Assembly: GCF_003363155.1 (NCBI RefSeq)
Contig: NZ_QRBE01000011.1
Span: forward strand, 116,123-180,122
Origin: Dyella monticola
GTDB taxonomy: Bacteria > Pseudomonadota > Gammaproteobacteria > Xanthomonadales > Rhodanobacteraceae
DNA length: 64,000 nucleotides
Direction: 5' to 3'
Shown here: piece after piece, positions 1 through 9,544 of the stretch
How positions within the stretch are numbered: position 1 is the first letter of the stretch
Layout: every line of letters begins with the position of its first letter
Position numbers and translations under genes: made by a program
Notes under the pieces: model-generated
What the model was told of the DNA's origin: nothing
Databases searched by the model: none
What the model saw: only the letters and a program-made list of their open reading frames with translations

Positions 1-1184
1 CTGGAGGCGCCGGAAATGTCGCCCAGCACGATGGCACCCGCGCCGGTGGCATTGGCTTGCGGGCCGATGGCAATGGAGCTGCCGCCGCTTGCACTGGCTT
101 GCGTACCGACAGCGATGTCATTGACGGTCTGCGCGCTCGCGCTGTTGCCCAGTCCGATCGAATCGGAGCCGGCCGCCGCCGCACCGGTGCCGACGGCCAA
201 GGCACTTTCATCGGTGGCGCTGGAGCGAGCGCCGAACGCGATCGCTTCGGTACCCGATGCACTGGCGTCTCCGGTGGAGTCGCCGCCGATCGCAATGGAA
301 CCGGCGCCCGTGGCCTGCGTGGTGTAACCGATGGCGATCGCTTGTGACTGACTCGCATTGGCCTGCAAGCCCATGCCAATGGCATAGGTGCCTGACGATT
401 GCACATCCGTGCCGATGGCAATGGCCGATTGCGCCGAAGCACCCGTGCCGACGGAGCGCGGCCCCAGGTAAATCGCGTTGAGCGCAGTGGCATACGCCTG
501 CCAGCCAATCGCTGTCGTGTGTGTGTTCGTGGCTTGGGCCGAAAGCCCCGCCGCCACCGCACCGTTGCCGTTGGCGATCGTCTGCGCGCCCAAGGCGGTG
601 GCACCGATCGTGGCCTGTCCCTGCAGGCCCAGAACCACCGCTTCATTACCGCTGGCCGTGCTCTGCCCACCGATGGCGATGGCCGAAGTGCCCGACACCG
701 TTACATCGGTGCCGATGCCGATCGCGTTGTCGGCCAGGGTGCCCGAGCCGGGCGCGGAACGCGCGCCCAGGTAGATGGAATTGGCGCCCGTCACGTACGC
801 CTGAAAACCGACGGCGACCGAATTTTCATTCTGGCTGCTGGCGGCGTAACCCACTGCAAGCGCACCCAGCACCGGCGCCGTGGCCGTCGCGCCGATGGCG
901 GTAGCACCCGTGCCACTGGCATTGGACCCATAGCCCATGCATGAGGCGGTGCTGTTGTAGGCGTTATAGGGCGCCGCGGTGCAATTCACCGATTGGGCCC
1001 GCGCGACGCCGGTCCATCCGCATGCCATCAGTACGGCAAGGATGCCTGCGCTGAGGCGTTCTGCCGGCAGAACGCGTGCCGCACGGTGTGCTTGCGCGCC
1101 GCCGCGACGGCGTGTGGCCAGTTCGGAGACCGCCACCAGCTGCTTCAACGATGCATTCCAGACTTTGCTGTAAATCCTGTTCAT
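1..1184 (-). CDS. YadA-like trimeric autotransporter adhesin, N-terminal part (runs off window)
   Basis: This is the first 394 or so codons of a large surface adhesin; the gene continues beyond the left edge. The start is ATG at 1184, preceded by GGAGAAAACC. The first residues, MNRIYSKVWNASLKQLVAVS, match the extended signal peptide region (ESPR) typical of type V secretion proteins. A hydrophobic segment ending in ARAQS follows, a likely signal peptidase site near residue 60. From there to the edge the frame is a series of YadA head repeats of about 14 residues with cores such as AIAIG, AIYLGPRS, SIAIGG and SIGLGN. Family knowledge: these repeats form a trimeric left-handed beta-roll, exported by a C-terminal YadA anchor that would lie outside the window. 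Role inferred: adhesion or biofilm formation. Confidence 0.9.
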   Translation of the reverse strand, partial: MNRIYSKVWNASLKQLVAVSELATRRRGGAQAHRAARVLPAERLSAGILAVLMACGWTGVARAQSVNCTAAPYNAYNSTASCMGYGSNASGTGATAIGATATAPVLGALAVGYAASSQNENSVAVGFQAYVTGANSIYLGARSAPGSGTLADNAIGIGTDVTVSGTSAIAIGGQSTASGNEAVVLGLQGQATIGATALGAQTIANGNGAVAAGLSAQATNTHTTAIGWQAYATALNAIYLGPRSVGTGASAQSAIAIGTDVQSSGTYAIGMGLQANASQSQAIAIGYTTQATGAGSIAIGGDSTGDASASGTEAIAFGARSSATDESALAVGTGAAAAGSDSIGLGNSASAQTVNDIAVGTQASASGGSSIAIGPQANATGAGAIVLGDISGAS

Positions 1185-1268
1185 GGTTTTCTCCGAAGCC
1201 TGACCGGCCCGGTGGCGGAAGACGGTGGTTGATCCCTGCGCTGGCCCGGCAGCGACGAATGCGATGAC

Positions 1269-1442
1269 TTACGAGTACACGCCGCGCAGGCGCGGGCGCT
1301 CTATCCCCATGCGGTGCGTGATCGCATCGACGCTGGCCACGCATGCATGCCGTTGCTCGCCCTGACGCGTGAGAGCGATGCCGGCGCCAGGACACGCAAC
1401 CTGCGCACCCGCACGGGCGTCGACACGATGGATATCGCTCAT
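1269..1442 (-). CDS. possible small ORF, 57 aa, unknown
   Basis: An open frame starting at ATG 1442 has a good ribosome-binding sequence (AAGAGG, 5 nt upstream) and would encode a 57-residue protein beginning MSDIHRVDARAG. It lies in the 544-base gap between the adhesin and the AraC regulator and reads toward the adhesin. No family is recognised and composition gives no domain. The ribosome-binding site is the only positive evidence; it may not be a real gene. Confidence 0.22.
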   Translation of the reverse strand: MSDIHRVDARAGAQVACPGAGIALTRQGEQRHACVASVDAITHRMGIERPRLRGVYS

Positions 1443-1728
1443 GATGGCCTCTTCTTTCCCTGTGCCTGCGCGGTGACAACGCTTCGCGAAGCTTGTCCGG
1501 CATGTGTTGGCATTGAAGCGGATGTGCGCGCGGCGTAATGCGCGAATTCGGCAAGCAAGCCATGCGAACTTGGCAATGGCTATGCAAATTCGGCAAAGTG
1601 AGATGCAGCGCACATCGCGGTTCAGTGGGCTGGTGCGGGTTGCGCGTGCGCCTGCTTCGCCGGCATGTGTTTCGCCGCTGTGGCCAACCAATCTTTGTGC
1701 AATGACGAAGAGGGACGCGCTTAGCGCA

Positions 1729-2721
1729 TCAGTTGGCGACGCTGCATGCGCGCGACAGCGTGTCGCTGGGATGCTCGCCGAAGGCGCGCCGATAGTTGGC
1801 GGCGAAGCGCGAGAGATCCCACCAGCCGCAGCTCATCGCCACCGACTTCACCGAAACGCGGCCCGCGCCTGCGGCAGAAAGCCTGCGGCTGGCTTCATGC
1901 AACCGAAGCAAGGCGAGGTAACGCGTGGGCGATACGCCGAGCAAGTCGGCGAACGCATAGCGCAGGCCACGGTCGCTGACCCTGGCGGCACGCGCCAATT
2001 CATCCAGGTAGATATCGCGATGCAAATGGGTGCGCATGAAATCGACCGCGCGCCGGAACGGAGCGTACTGCACCTGATAGCCTTGCGGATAAGGCGGCTG
2101 ACCATGCTGGAGCGCGACCAGGTCTTCCAGCAGACGCGGATCGAGCAGGGCCGCGAACACGTCGTCCTCGAGCGTCATGCTTTGCGGTTCGCGCGTGCCG
2201 ACCAGCGCGTGAAAGGCCGATTCGCAGCGAAACCGCCATGCCGTGCCGTCAAGATATTCCGATTCGAACAAGACGAACTTGCGCGCCGCCAGGCCAAACG
2301 ACGCGGGGCTTCGTTCCAGCGTCCGCGCGACGCTGTCGTACAGCGGGGCCATCAGCACGCTGACTTGCGAATGCGGACCCAGCATCATCTCGCAGGCATT
2401 GCCGCGCAACATGATCAAGCTTGTGCCCGAGCGCAGCGGCATGCCCGCGCACCAGCTTCCCGCTCCGGCCTGATGGATGTGACACAGCAGATAGTGACCG
2501 TTGGGCACCGGAAAGCGCCCATGACAGGGAAAATCGAAGACGAAACCGCACAGCGTTGCCTCGGCCTGCGCGCGGCTGCCGAACCGGCCACGCAGGCCCC
2601 CTTCCCGGAGGGCAACAGCCTCCAATTTGCAGGCATCGAATAACTGATTCATGGCACCCAGGCCGGGCCATGGCATGAACGATCCGTTCGGCTTCGAAAA
2701 CATGGGGCGTGCTTTGGTCAT
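1729..2721 (-). CDS. AraC family transcriptional regulator
   Basis: A 330-residue regulator if started at ATG 2721; ATG 2703 is an alternative, and the frame stays open to 2883. None of these has a strong ribosome-binding site, so the start is uncertain. The C-terminal ~100 residues carry the two helix-turn-helix motifs of AraC/XylS proteins: the first around LDELARAARVSDRGLRYAF, the second in the segment ending CGWWDLSRFAANYRRAFGEH. The N-terminal ~200 residues would be the ligand-sensing part; no specific effector is recognisable. It is a single gene in the same direction as the adhesin but separated by more than 500 bases, so joint regulation is not shown. Confidence 0.85.
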   Translation of the reverse strand: MTKARPMFSKPNGSFMPWPGLGAMNQLFDACKLEAVALREGGLRGRFGSRAQAEATLCGFVFDFPCHGRFPVPNGHYLLCHIHQAGAGSWCAGMPLRSGTSLIMLRGNACEMMLGPHSQVSVLMAPLYDSVARTLERSPASFGLAARKFVLFESEYLDGTAWRFRCESAFHALVGTREPQSMTLEDDVFAALLDPRLLEDLVALQHGQPPYPQGYQVQYAPFRRAVDFMRTHLHRDIYLDELARAARVSDRGLRYAFADLLGVSPTRYLALLRLHEASRRLSAAGAGRVSVKSVAMSCGWWDLSRFAANYRRAFGEHPSDTLSRACSVAN

Positions 2722-2943
2722 TCCGTGGCGCTGCACACGACAGCGCGATGCAAGGTTTGCGTCGCGTGCGTGGATGGTGCTGCCGGAGGCAGCCAGGTGC
2801 GTTCGGTGCGAAATCGCAATCCGCGCCTTACGCAAAATGAAGCGTTTAGCGGATCTTTTGCCGGGCGTCTGCCAGGCCCGCACACACGCCGCGACGATGA
2901 GTTGGACGACTGCTGCTCACACGTTTTCCCCCTGCATTGGAAA

Positions 2944-2975
2944 CATCCGCCACGAACGAGTGGGCGTGGCGGATG
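2944..2975 (-). terminator. stem-loop, candidate terminator of the LuxR-type regulator gene
   Basis: A perfect 11-bp inverted repeat, CATCCGCCACG with CGTGGCGGATG, with a 10-nt loop, lies about 110 bases downstream of the response regulator stop at 3085. On the minus strand only a short TTT follows the stem, so it is a weak intrinsic terminator or another structured element. The rest of the gap 2722-3084 holds no convincing gene. Confidence 0.4.
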
Positions 2976-3084
2976 AAGCGCAAATCCGATGACGCATTTC
3001 GGGGCGAGCGTATTGAGAAGGGGGAGCGGGCTGAATAAGAATCTTCTTAATGTTCGTCAAGGAAATGTATAGAACCCCTCTGGG

Positions 3085-3795
3085 CTATGACAGCCCGCTG
3101 GTGCGCACGTAGTCGAACAGCTGTTGATCATTGGCAATGCCCAGTTTCGCCATCGCGCTGTGTTTTTGCAGGCTGATGGTCTTGACGCTGCGATGGGTGG
3201 TGCGCGCCACTTCGGAAACGGTCAGGCCCTGCGCCAGCAGGCGCATGACCTCCACTTCGCGCCCGGACAGCGTTTGCACCGGTTTGCGCTCGGCCCGCGA
3301 TGCGTCGCTGGCGGACATGCTGGGCGGCATCAGCTGCTCGCGAATCTGCTTGCTCACATAAGTGCGTCCGGCGCGGACGGTGCGCAGCGCGAACAGCAGT
3401 TCCTGTACCGCGGCGACTTTTTCCACCACGGCATCCGCGCCTTCCTGGTACATCGCTCGCAGAAAGGCGGCATTGCGCAGCACCGTCAGCACGACCACGC
3501 GCAAGCGCGGATGACGCCGGCGCACTTCGCGCAGCAGCACCATGCCATCCAGGCCGGCCGTATCCTCAGGCATTTGAAAGTCCACGATCGCGGCATCGCA
3601 AGGAATATAGGCGAGCACCGCCAGCAGTTCGCTTCCATTGGATGCCTCGCCAACCACCTCGTAGCTTTCACCGTCGCGCTGCAAGACCGAACGCAAACCG
3701 ATGCGTACCACTTCGTGATTATCCGCGATGACGACGCGCACTACGTTTTCCACTTGCCATAAAGCGTGTCTTTGTTTTTCCGATTGCACATGCAA
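3085..3795 (-). CDS. LuxR/NarL-type two-component response regulator (RcsB-like)
   Basis: A receiver domain (residues ~18-140) is followed by a LuxR-type helix-turn-helix (~175-230). The receiver shows the acidic pair at D25, the phospho-acceptor D72 in the segment AAIVDFQMP, and a conserved K near 110. The C-terminal part, LSGREVEVMRLLAQGLTVSE then KTISLQKHSAMAKLGI, is a typical NarL/RcsB DNA-binding domain. The listed start is TTG 3795; GTG 3747 (VENVVRVVIADN) fits the usual receiver N terminus equally well and is a serious alternative. No sensor kinase gene is adjacent, so it is an orphan regulator here. Confidence 0.88.
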   Translation of the reverse strand: MHVQSEKQRHALWQVENVVRVVIADNHEVVRIGLRSVLQRDGESYEVVGEASNGSELLAVLAYIPCDAAIVDFQMPEDTAGLDGMVLLREVRRRHPRLRVVVLTVLRNAAFLRAMYQEGADAVVEKVAAVQELLFALRTVRAGRTYVSKQIREQLMPPSMSASDASRAERKPVQTLSGREVEVMRLLAQGLTVSEVARTTHRSVKTISLQKHSAMAKLGIANDQQLFDYVRTSGLS

Positions 3796-4305
3796 CGAGG
3801 TGTGCTCACCGCGGTAAGCACCGTTTGTTTGGTCCGACTATATGACAATGCAATCGGGAACGCCTGTTTGCGAAGCAGCCGACACTGTTGAAGTGTGATG
3901 TGTAAACAATTGCCGTTTTCGTGGCGGCGGCAACTATGTTGGATGCTTCATTGCGCGGTGACGCACGTGGTATTGCAGTTTGAGTCGGCGTGCTGCTCGT
4001 CGATCGAAGGGCGAAAGGCATGACGCGCAGCGTCAGCCCATGCGTGCTCCAGCCGCGTGAAATCGCGTAATGCCCGGGCGACGCGCGCCGACACGGAGGC
4101 GGTTGTCTCTTCCAGGAACGTCTCGCTGTCATCTCTTTCGTAGCTATCTGGCCACGCCGCGGCGCACCTGATGTCCAGGCGCCAATACGCTATCCTGATC
4201 CGGCCGCATCCACACCCGCCCGCTCGGCCCGCGTAGGCATGCGTTGAAACCGAGCGGATTATGCGACACCGGTCGGACCGTGGTTGACAGTCATCCGGGA
4301 TTCCC
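3796..4305. other. 510-base gap with no supported gene
   Basis: Between the response regulator and the ClC gene. An open frame on the minus strand (3948-4334) overlaps the ClC start and lacks a recognisable family or ribosome-binding site. The segment should contain the promoters of the two divergent genes, but I could not pick a clear -35/-10 pair. Confidence 0.5.
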
Positions 4306-6102
4306 ATGACCCGCATCACGCACTTCGTTCGCAATGTCTACGAGAAGTGGAAGCGCGAGACGCTCAGTCAGAGCGATTTTCGCCCCAGCGTCAGCATCCT
4401 GAAACTTTCCCTGATGGCGGTGTTCGTCGGCATCGCCGCGGCGCTGGTGGCGTTCGTGCTGTATCGCATGATCGGCCTGGTGACCAACCTGGCGTTTCTG
4501 CAACGGTTTTCGTTCGACTTCATATCGCCTTCACTCAGCCATTCGACCTGGGCGATCCTGATCGCGCCCATCGTGGGTGGTCTGATCGTCGGGCTGATGG
4601 CGCGTTTCGGTTCCGATCGCATCCGTGGCCACGGGATTCCTGAGGCGCTGGAAGCGATTCTGTTTCGCAAGAGCAAGATGATGCTGAAGGTGGCAATCCT
4701 GAAGCCGTTGTCGGCGGCGATCGCAATCGGCACCGGTGGGCCGTTCGGTGCCGAGGGGCCGATCATCATGACCGGCGGCGCGGTCGGTTCGTTGTTCGGC
4801 CAGATGTTCTATCTCACCTCGATCGAACGACGCACGTTGCTGGTCGCCGGCGCCTGCGCCGGCATGGCCGCCACGTTCAGCACGCCGATTGCCGCCACCT
4901 TGCTGGCGGTGGAGCTGCTACTGTTCGAATGGCGCCCGCGCAGCATCATTCCGGTGGCGATCGCCTGCTTCGTGGCGGACGCGCTGCGACCCTTTTTGCT
5001 GGGTGCCGGTCCGCTGTTCCCGTTGCCGGTGGAATTTCATCTGCAACTGACGGATTTATGTCTGGCCGTGGTGTGCGGGTTTCTCGCCGGCCTGCTGGCG
5101 ACGGCACTCACCGCGGCCATCTACCGGGTCGAGGATGGTTTCACCAAATTGCCGATGCATTGGATGTGGTGGCCGGCCATGGGCGCCGTCGCGGTAAGTA
5201 TCGGCGGCTTGATCGAGCCGCAGGCATTGGGCGTGGGCTACGGCGTGATCGACCAGTTGTTGACCGGCAAGCTTGTCGGCAGCGCCATTGTGCTGTTCAT
5301 GATCGTCAAATCGCTGATGTGGGTGATCTATCTGGGCTCCGGCACGTCCGGCGGTGTATTGGCGCCCTTGTTGGCGCTGGGCGCAGGCCTGGGTGCACTG
5401 GAATCGTTCGTCTTTCCCGGCCACCAGCCGTTGCTGTGGCCGCTGCTGGGCATGGGCGCGATGCTGGCCGGCGTGATGCGCCTGCCGTTTACGTCGATCC
5501 TGTTCGCATTGGAGCTCACGCGCAACGCCAGCGCGTTGCCGGCGCTGCTGGTGGCATGCACGACGGCGTATGGCGTGAGCGTGTTCCTGATGAAGCGCTC
5601 CATTCTCACCGAGAAAGTCGCGCGCCGCGGCTACGATATTTTTCGCGAATACACGGTGGACCGGCTCGAACACATGGCGGTGAAGGACGTGATGAGCACG
5701 GACGTCATGACCATTCCGGGCGACATCAGCGTGCGCGAAGCGACGCAGACCTATTTCGGCGCCGATCAGAAATACCGTGCCTATCCGGTGGTCGATACGG
5801 AAGGCCGGTTGCTCAATGTCATCAACCGCAGCGAGCTGGCGCGTTTGTGGCAGGAGGATCCGGAAGGTAACTGCCGACTGGCCGACATACTCGGCAAGGA
5901 CCCGGTCGTTTCCTATCCCGACGAGAGCTGCAAGAGCGTGGCGATCCGCGCGGCGGTGGAAAAGCTCGATCGCATGCCGGTGGTCAGCGCCGATCGGCAA
6001 TTGCTATTGGGCATGGTGACTCGCTACGACCTGCTGAAGCCCTATACCCATCATCACGAGGAAGAAGGGATTCGCGAGCGCTTCTTCCGCAACGTGAAAT
6101 AG
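4306..6102 (+). CDS. ClC-family chloride channel/antiporter with C-terminal CBS pair
   Basis: A 598-residue inner-membrane protein. Residues ~35-440 are the ClC core with many hydrophobic helices and the family's selectivity motifs: RGHGIPEAL (GSGIP equivalent, with His in place of the central Ser), GPFGAEGPIIMTGG carrying the gating glutamate, and GSGTSGGVLAPLLALG. Residues ~460-585 hold two CBS domains (around AVKDVMSTDVMTIPGDISV and ILGKDPVVSYPDES), which in other ClC proteins bind adenine nucleotides and regulate the pore. The start ATG 4306 gives an expected N terminus. The serine-to-histidine change in the first filter motif is seen in some bacterial ClCs and may alter anion preference (inference). 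Stand-alone gene. Confidence 0.93.
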   Translation: MTRITHFVRNVYEKWKRETLSQSDFRPSVSILKLSLMAVFVGIAAALVAFVLYRMIGLVTNLAFLQRFSFDFISPSLSHSTWAILIAPIVGGLIVGLMARFGSDRIRGHGIPEALEAILFRKSKMMLKVAILKPLSAAIAIGTGGPFGAEGPIIMTGGAVGSLFGQMFYLTSIERRTLLVAGACAGMAATFSTPIAATLLAVELLLFEWRPRSIIPVAIACFVADALRPFLLGAGPLFPLPVEFHLQLTDLCLAVVCGFLAGLLATALTAAIYRVEDGFTKLPMHWMWWPAMGAVAVSIGGLIEPQALGVGYGVIDQLLTGKLVGSAIVLFMIVKSLMWVIYLGSGTSGGVLAPLLALGAGLGALESFVFPGHQPLLWPLLGMGAMLAGVMRLPFTSILFALELTRNASALPALLVACTTAYGVSVFLMKRSILTEKVARRGYDIFREYTVDRLEHMAVKDVMSTDVMTIPGDISVREATQTYFGADQKYRAYPVVDTEGRLLNVINRSELARLWQEDPEGNCRLADILGKDPVVSYPDESCKSVAIRAAVEKLDRMPVVSADRQLLLGMVTRYDLLKPYTHHHEEEGIRERFFRNVK

Positions 6103-6213
6103 CACCGCCGCATGCCTGTCGACCTGTTCTCGTAAGCTTGATGAGCGACACTATGGCCTGTCTGCCATGGGAGGGAACCTGGCAGACGCACACCAACACT
6201 GGGGAGCAAAGCA

Positions 6214-7011
6214 ATGAAGACGCGTTTGGTTGGAACGACCTTGCCGGTTCTGGAGATCGGCCTGGAACAGGGCGACCGGATTATCTCAGAGCCGGGCCGG
6301 TTTTCCTGGATGACACGCAATATCACGCTGCAGACGACGGCGCGCACGGCGGGTGTATCGAGCTTCCTGGGCGTCATCGGGCGCGCGCTTTCCGGCGGCG
6401 GCATATTCATGAACGAGTACCAGACCTCAGGCCCGCAGGGCATGGTCGCATTCGCGGCAAAAGTGCCGGGGTCGATCGTCGAAGTCCAAGTAAACGCGGG
6501 ACAGACGTACTTCATTCATCGCCACGGTTTTCTGTGCGGCACCGAAGGCGTCGAGCTGACCATCGGCTTTCAGCGTTCTCTGGGCGCGGGCATTTTTGGC
6601 GGCGATGGCTTTGTGCTGGAAAAGCTCAGCGGCAATGCGCGTGCCTGGGTGGAACTGGGGGGCGAAGTCGTCACCTACACGCTGGCTCCCGGCGAAACGC
6701 TGCAGGTGCATCCCGGGCACATCGGCATGTTCGAAGGCACGGTGAACTTCGACATCGCATTGCTTCCCGGCTTGAAGAACAAACTTTTCGGCGGCGATGG
6801 CCTGTTCGTGGCGAACCTCACCGGTCCGGGCCAGGTATGGCTGCAAACCCTCACCATGCCGAACCTGGCGCACGCGCTGGAGCCGTATCTTGCGCGTGAG
6901 GGTGGCAACACGTCAGTCATCAGCGGCGATTCCGGCGCGGGTATCGGCGGGGCGATTGCCGGCGGTGTGATCGGTTCAGTGCTCGGCGGCCTTTTCGGCA
7001 AAAACGATTAA
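6214..7011 (+). CDS. AIM24 / TIGR00266 family protein
   Basis: A 265-residue protein with a strong ribosome-binding site (GGGGAGCAAAGCA before ATG 6214). It shows the repeated beta-rich units of the AIM24 family, such as GGIFMNEYQTSG, GGDGFVLEKLSG and GGDGLFVANLTGPG, at ~60, ~125 and ~190. The C terminus (~235-265) is a glycine-rich hydrophobic stretch, GIGGAIAGGVIGSVLGGLFG, often seen in bacterial members and possibly membrane associated. Molecular function is not established for bacterial members; yeast Aim24 is a mitochondrial inner-membrane organising factor. It follows the ClC gene by 111 bases and may be co-transcribed. Confidence 0.85.
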   Translation: MKTRLVGTTLPVLEIGLEQGDRIISEPGRFSWMTRNITLQTTARTAGVSSFLGVIGRALSGGGIFMNEYQTSGPQGMVAFAAKVPGSIVEVQVNAGQTYFIHRHGFLCGTEGVELTIGFQRSLGAGIFGGDGFVLEKLSGNARAWVELGGEVVTYTLAPGETLQVHPGHIGMFEGTVNFDIALLPGLKNKLFGGDGLFVANLTGPGQVWLQTLTMPNLAHALEPYLAREGGNTSVISGDSGAGIGGAIAGGVIGSVLGGLFGKND

Positions 7012-7144
7012 GCGACTGGCCTTTCCGGGCCGCTCATCGGCGCGGATCGTTTGGACGGCTAAATCCGGGCGGTCCGCGCTGTCTCGCCATGCGTGGCATC
7101 GCCACGTTTTTCCAGCCACACAACGAGCCGATGCAGGCGTGCTG

Positions 7145-7465
7145 CTAGCGCGGCTTTCGAAAGAGCAAACGTGCCACGACTGCAGGGATCATCACAGCTG
7201 CGAAGGCGCCGTAGCCATACAGCGCGGGCATGACCTGCTTCCAGATGCCGCCGCTTTCGCGCCCTACGTCGCTGACCGTTTGGATGGCGACGTCGTCATA
7301 GGCCATCAGGGAAAGCGCGCCTGCGGCAGCCAGGGCAATGAGGATGATCGCGACGTCATACACCTTGTACCGCCAGCTTATGCGCGAGCGCTTCCACACC
7401 GACCAATAGACCCAGGCCAGAAGCACCAGCCACGGGCCAAGCAACAGAAGAGACAGGTAACGCAT
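7145..7465 (-). CDS. small integral membrane protein, unknown function
   Basis: A 106-residue protein if started at ATG 7465 (MRYLSLLLLGPWLVLL); ATG 7498 and ATG 7510 (with AGGG upstream) are alternatives that add 11 or 15 polar residues. Three hydrophobic segments are visible: ~3-20, ~38-58 and ~83-102. Charged, Trp- and Arg-rich connections (WKRSRISWRYKVYD) suggest a cytoplasmic loop. No family recognised. It converges on the AIM24 gene and diverges from the fucosidase. Confidence 0.6.
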   Translation of the reverse strand: MRYLSLLLLGPWLVLLAWVYWSVWKRSRISWRYKVYDVAIILIALAAAGALSLMAYDDVAIQTVSDVGRESGGIWKQVMPALYGYGAFAAVMIPAVVARLLFRKPR

Positions 7466-7813
7466 CGGAGTCCGCAAACGGTTGCTGCGTGAGTTCATAG
7501 GATCGGCCATGCACGCCCTGTCGAGCAAGCATGCCCGGCCTATGGTTGCACCAGTCGAGCGTGCTGGTCTCACCTTGAGCCGGTAGCGCGCGACACCCTT
7601 TTTCGCGTGGCAGGCCGGCGCGTGAACCGACCCGATGATGAAATAAGGCCACCCTAGGGAATCACGGGCAGCTCATCAAGGCGGCTTATACCGTCCGCGG
7701 GCGTTGCAATTGGCGCGCAGTCGCTTTACAACATATATGAAATGATTGTTTGCCAATGAAACGGCCTCGGCGAGATCCGCCCGGTCGTACGACGCAGAAA
7801 AGGGGCGGTTTAT

Positions 7814-9526
7814 ATGGGGTTTGGAACAGATTGCGTGCAAAAAACGGCTTCTTCCGAAGCGCCTCTGCGCGTCACCGCGTATTCGCCCGCCGCGTACCGC
7901 GCCCGTCGCTGGCTGGCGATGCTGTGCGCACTGTGTTGTACGGCTGCATGGGCAAAGGACCCGCCGCAGGGTTTTACGCCACCGAACGCGGCCACGATCG
8001 AGCAGCAGTGGGTGGCAGCGAATCATCCTTTTGATGGCGCACGCCAGGCCATTCTTGCGCAGACACAGAAAGTGGCCTGGCAAGGTCCGATGTCGCCGGA
8101 CTGGAAGACGCTTGCCGCTTATCGCACGCCGGAGTGGTATCGCGATGCGAAGTTCGGCATCTTCATTCACTGGGGCGTGTATTCGGTCGCCGCGTACAAG
8201 GGCGAGTGGTATCCGCGCCATATGTATGAGCGCACGGGCGAGTACGCCAATTACTACCAGCATCAGGTCGCCACGTATGGGCCGATGCCGAAAGTCGGCT
8301 ACAAAGATCTGATCCCGCTGTTCAAGGCCGAGCATTTCGATCCGCAAGCGTGGGCAACGCTGTTCCGTGAAGCGGGCGCGCGTTACGTGGTGCCGGTGGC
8401 CGAGCACCATGATGGCTTCGCCATGTACAACTCCAGGCTGTCCGATTGGACGGCGGTGAAAATGGGGCCGCATCGCGACGTGATTGGCGAGCTCGCAAAG
8501 GCGATCCGTGCGCAAGGGATGAAGCTGGGCTTGTCGTCCCATCGTGCAGAGCACGACTGGTTCTACGAATACGGGCGCACGTTCGATTCCGACGTGAACG
8601 ATCCGCGCTATGCCGCGCTGTATGGGCCAGCGCATCCGTCCGAATCGGCCAAGGGCGAGGATGGCAAAGAGGTGGACTGGACCTTCGTGTCGGATGCGTA
8701 TCTCAACGATTGGCTCGCGCGATCGTCCGAAATCGTCCAGGACTATCACCCCGATCTGATGTATTTCGATTGGTGGGTGGGCCAGCCACGTTTTCGCGGC
8801 GTGCTGGCCGACTTTGCCGCCTTTTACTACAACCAGGCAGCCGCGCGGGATCAGGGCGTCGTGCTCAATTACAAGCTCGACGACATGATGCCGGGCACCG
8901 GCACGATGAACATTGAGCGCGGACAGGCGGCCGATATCCGTGCACAGCCGTGGCAGACCGAAACGTCGGTGAGCCCCGATTCGTGGGGTTACGCCGAAGG
9001 CGACACGTACAAATCGCCCGATGACATCGTGCATTTGCTCGTCGACGTGGTCAGCAAGAATGGCAACCTGCTGTTGAACATCGGCCCCAAGGCCGATGGC
9101 ACCATTCCCGATCAAGCCAAAGACATCCTGCTGGCGATGGGCCAATGGCTGAAGACCAATGGCGAAGCCATTTATGGCTCACGGCCCTGGCAGCGTTTCG
9201 GTGAAGGTCCTACCCAGGTGGTTGCCGGCACCATGCAGGACACCAAAACAAAACCGTATCAGCCCGAAGATTTTCGCTTTACCACAAACCGCGGCCATCT
9301 TTATGCGATCGACATGGAGTGGCCTGCCAGCGGTCAGGTGCTGATTCATTCCATCACACCAGCCATGGATGTTCGCCACGTAACGCTGCTTGCCACGGGC
9401 AAACCGGTCACCTTCCAGCAGGCGGCAGATGGTTTGCATCTGACGTTGCCCGCTCGTCCTGCGGGCTTGCATGCCTATGTCTATCGCATCGATGTCGGCA
9501 GCAAAGGGCTGAGCGAAAGCCATTGA
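7814..9526 (+). CDS. secreted alpha-L-fucosidase, GH29
   Basis: A 570-residue glycoside hydrolase that releases terminal alpha-L-fucose from glycans. The N terminus contains a signal peptide (RARRWLAMLCALCCTAAWA, cleavage near residue 48), after an unusually long polar leader; the start at ATG 7814 has GGGG about 8 nt upstream, and ATG 7919 is too late to keep the basic n-region. The GH29 catalytic domain (~75-430) shows WYRDAKFGIFIHWGVYSV, the conserved AEHHDGFAMY and YFDWWVG; D319 in the last motif is the expected retaining nucleophile. Residues ~440-565 form a beta-sandwich tail. It belongs with the mannosidases at 59-63 kb as periplasmic or extracellular glycan-degrading enzymes. Confidence 0.93.
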   Translation: MGFGTDCVQKTASSEAPLRVTAYSPAAYRARRWLAMLCALCCTAAWAKDPPQGFTPPNAATIEQQWVAANHPFDGARQAILAQTQKVAWQGPMSPDWKTLAAYRTPEWYRDAKFGIFIHWGVYSVAAYKGEWYPRHMYERTGEYANYYQHQVATYGPMPKVGYKDLIPLFKAEHFDPQAWATLFREAGARYVVPVAEHHDGFAMYNSRLSDWTAVKMGPHRDVIGELAKAIRAQGMKLGLSSHRAEHDWFYEYGRTFDSDVNDPRYAALYGPAHPSESAKGEDGKEVDWTFVSDAYLNDWLARSSEIVQDYHPDLMYFDWWVGQPRFRGVLADFAAFYYNQAAARDQGVVLNYKLDDMMPGTGTMNIERGQAADIRAQPWQTETSVSPDSWGYAEGDTYKSPDDIVHLLVDVVSKNGNLLLNIGPKADGTIPDQAKDILLAMGQWLKTNGEAIYGSRPWQRFGEGPTQVVAGTMQDTKTKPYQPEDFRFTTNRGHLYAIDMEWPASGQVLIHSITPAMDVRHVTLLATGKPVTFQQAADGLHLTLPARPAGLHAYVYRIDVGSKGLSESH

Positions 9527-9544
9527 CATCAACCCACGGCGAGA

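Noticed and set aside
1504..2643. 379-codon open frame on the plus strand
   Set aside because: Mirror of the AraC regulator, whose two helix-turn-helix motifs are clear.
3948..4334. 128-codon minus-strand frame before the ClC gene
   Set aside because: No family, no ribosome-binding site, and it overlaps the ClC start region.
5056..6000. Long minus-strand frame within the ClC gene
   Set aside because: Antisense to a convincing ClC/CBS protein, with no ribosome-binding site.
7676..9145. 489-codon open frame on the minus strand
   Set aside because: Lies antisense to the fucosidase, whose frame has a complete GH29 domain and signal peptide; the minus frame is His/Arg-rich with no family.
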